64,000 nucleotides of DNA from positions 1,922,001-1,986,000 of the forward strand of contig NZ_CP147520.1 of NCBI RefSeq assembly GCF_037201975.1, read 5' to 3'. Positions within the stretch are counted from its first letter, which is position 1. Every line of letters starts with the position of its first letter. The position numbers were made by a program, and so were the translations under genes. Positions 62,830 to 64,000 of the stretch are shown piece after piece. Under the pieces are notes generated by a model that saw nothing but the letters and a program-made list of their open reading frames with translations, had not been told where the DNA came from and did not search any database. This stretch comes from Streptomyces sp. TG1A-60 (lineage in GTDB: Bacteria > Actinomycetota > Actinomycetes > Streptomycetales > Streptomycetaceae).

Positions 62830-64000
62830 CTGGGCGGGGAACGTCACCGCCCGGCCCGTACGGGAGGTCACCCCCGCCACCGTCGAAGAACTGGCCGCGG
62901 CCGTACGGAAGGCCGCCGAGGACGACCTCAGGGTGAAGGCCGTCGGCACGGGCCACTCCTTCACGGCCGCCGCCGCGACCGACGGCGTCTTGATCCGCCC
63001 TCAACTGTTGACGGGCATACGCAAGATCGATCGCGAGGCCATGACCGTCACGGTGGCCGCCGGCACTCCTCTCAAGCGACTCAATGTGGCGCTCGCGCGC
63101 GAGGGGCTGTCGCTCACGAACATGGGCGACATCATGGAGCAGACGGTCTCCGGCGCGACCAGCACCGGCACACACGGCACCGGCCGCGACTCGGCTTCGA
63201 TCGCCGCCCAGATCAAGGGACTCGAACTGGTCACCGCCGACGGCTCGGTCCTCACCTGTTCCGCGACGGGGACCGACGAGGAACGAGCCGTCTTCGCCGC
63301 CGCCCGCGTCGGCATCGGCGCCCTCGGCATCGTCACCGCGATCACCTTCGCCGTGGAGCCGATCTTCCTGCTCACGGCACGCGAGGAGCCGATGCCGTTC
63401 GAGAAGGTGTTGGCGGAGTTCGACGAACTCCACGCCGAGAACGAGCACTTCGAGTTCTACTGGTTCCCGCACACCGGAAACACCAACACCAAGCGCAACA
63501 ACCGCAGCGCGGGCCCAGAGAGGCCCGTACCACAGCTGAACGGCTGGATCGAGGACGAGTTCCTCTCCAACGGCGTCTTCCAGGTGGCCAACTGGGTGGG
63601 CCAGGCAGTGCCCGCCACCATCCCGACGATCGCGCAGATCTCCAGCCGCGCCCTGTCCGCGCGGACGTACACCGACATCCCCTACAAGGTCTTCACGTCT
63701 CCGCGCCGGGTGCGTTTCGTGGAGATGGAGTTCGCCGTCCCGCGCGAGGCCGTGGTGGACACGCTGCGTGAACTCAAGGCGATGATCGACCGTTCGAGCC
63801 TGCGCGTCAGCTTCCCCGTCGAGGTCCGCACCGCCCCGGCCGACGACATCACCCTCTCCACCGCCTCGGGCCGCGAGACCGCCTACGTCGCCGTGCACAT
63901 GTTCAAGGGCACGCCCTATCAGGCGTACTTCACCGCCGCCGAGCGGATCTTCACCGCCCACGAGGGGCGTCCGCACTGGGGCAAGGTGCACACGCGCGAC
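62789..64000 (+). CDS. D-arabinono-1,4-lactone oxidase family FAD enzyme (partial)
   Basis: The frame is open from ATG 62789, with GGGGAGGG 6 nt upstream, to the window end (404 codons). FAD-binding motifs: VKAVGTGHSFTAAAATDG and TSTGTHGTGRDS of the PCMH fold, then a DALO-type C-terminal domain (EFYWFPHTGNTNTKRNNRSA; MEFAVPREAVVDTLREL; FPVEVRTAPADD; HWGKVH at the edge). The enzyme oxidises a sugar-1,4-lactone such as arabinono- or gulonolactone. It overlaps the MFS gene, so the two are likely coexpressed. C-terminus lies beyond the window. Confidence 0.9.
   Translation, partial: MSTTVIGKSGTWRNWAGNVTARPVREVTPATVEELAAAVRKAAEDDLRVKAVGTGHSFTAAAATDGVLIRPQLLTGIRKIDREAMTVTVAAGTPLKRLNVALAREGLSLTNMGDIMEQTVSGATSTGTHGTGRDSASIAAQIKGLELVTADGSVLTCSATGTDEERAVFAAARVGIGALGIVTAITFAVEPIFLLTAREEPMPFEKVLAEFDELHAENEHFEFYWFPHTGNTNTKRNNRSAGPERPVPQLNGWIEDEFLSNGVFQVANWVGQAVPATIPTIAQISSRALSARTYTDIPYKVFTSPRRVRFVEMEFAVPREAVVDTLRELKAMIDRSSLRVSFPVEVRTAPADDITLSTASGRETAYVAVHMFKGTPYQAYFTAAERIFTAHEGRPHWGKVHTRD

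Overview
The window is from a Streptomyces-type actinomycete chromosome: G+C is very high, GTG starts and short GGAGG-like ribosome sites are common, operons overlap by ATGA/TGATG, and typical streptomycete families are present (cutRS, Scr1-type XRE/DUF397 pair, DUF3159/DUF3710/DUF4193 proteins, hemH next to an inositol monophosphatase). It has an accessory part (about 1-45.1 kb) and a conserved core part (about 45.1-64 kb).

1-19.9 kb is a BREX type 2 (phage growth limitation, Pgl) locus. pglZ (cut by the window edge) and pglY overlap on the minus strand. pglX (adenine methyltransferase) and pglW (NERD-kinase) lie at 10.3-19.1 kb. Between pglX and pglY is a set of cargo-like genes: a RibD-C-type reductase, an ISAs1-like transposase remnant, a WYL regulator facing an epoxide hydrolase across a palindrome, and an anti-sigma-like ATPase with an XRE/DUF397 pair. 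A HEPN-like gene sits between pglX and pglW, and a Doc toxin with a ribbon-helix-helix antitoxin follows pglW.

20.3-45.2 kb appears to be two integrated elements stacked at the 3' end of an rRNA (uracil-5)-methyltransferase gene. A 28-bp core of that gene (FPMTHHVEC codons) is repeated exactly at 32331-32358 and 45184-45211, and a decayed copy lies near 20320-20352. Sites of the form GCGTCA-N5-GCGTCA, spaced 11 bp, flank these cores as arm-type recombinase sites would. No integrase gene is seen. Element 1 (about 12 kb) carries a translationally coupled operon resembling arsenosugar biosynthesis: two glycosyltransferase-like proteins of the arsenosugar-associated families, an MTA-phosphorylase-like enzyme, two radical SAM proteins (one fused to a phosphoesterase-like domain), a MauE/DoxX membrane protein, a disulfide oxidoreductase, a flavoprotein and a truncated redoxin, with a methyltransferase and a small membrane protein divergent. 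Element 2 (about 12.8 kb) carries an AbiEii-type nucleotidyltransferase with a small partner, and a two-gene operon encoding an unrecognised 773-aa protein and an about 2,070-aa STAND-like P-loop ATPase. The ATPase gene is split by an IS3-family element with a 3-bp target duplication; removing it restores the frame exactly. This pair is my best candidate for an undescribed system.

45.1-64 kb is core chromosome: the methyltransferase (frameshifted), an APC permease, two TrkA-type potassium regulators, DUF3159/OB-fold/DUF3710/dUTPase/thioesterase genes, DUF3093, an EcsC-like protein, DUF4193, CutS/CutR, an inositol monophosphatase, ferrochelatase, an MFS exporter and the start of a sugar-lactone oxidase. 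Six genes between 6.8 and 45.5 kb are broken by an apparent single missing G or C, mostly in a short G/C run. They may be sequence errors or early decay, so their true state should be confirmed.
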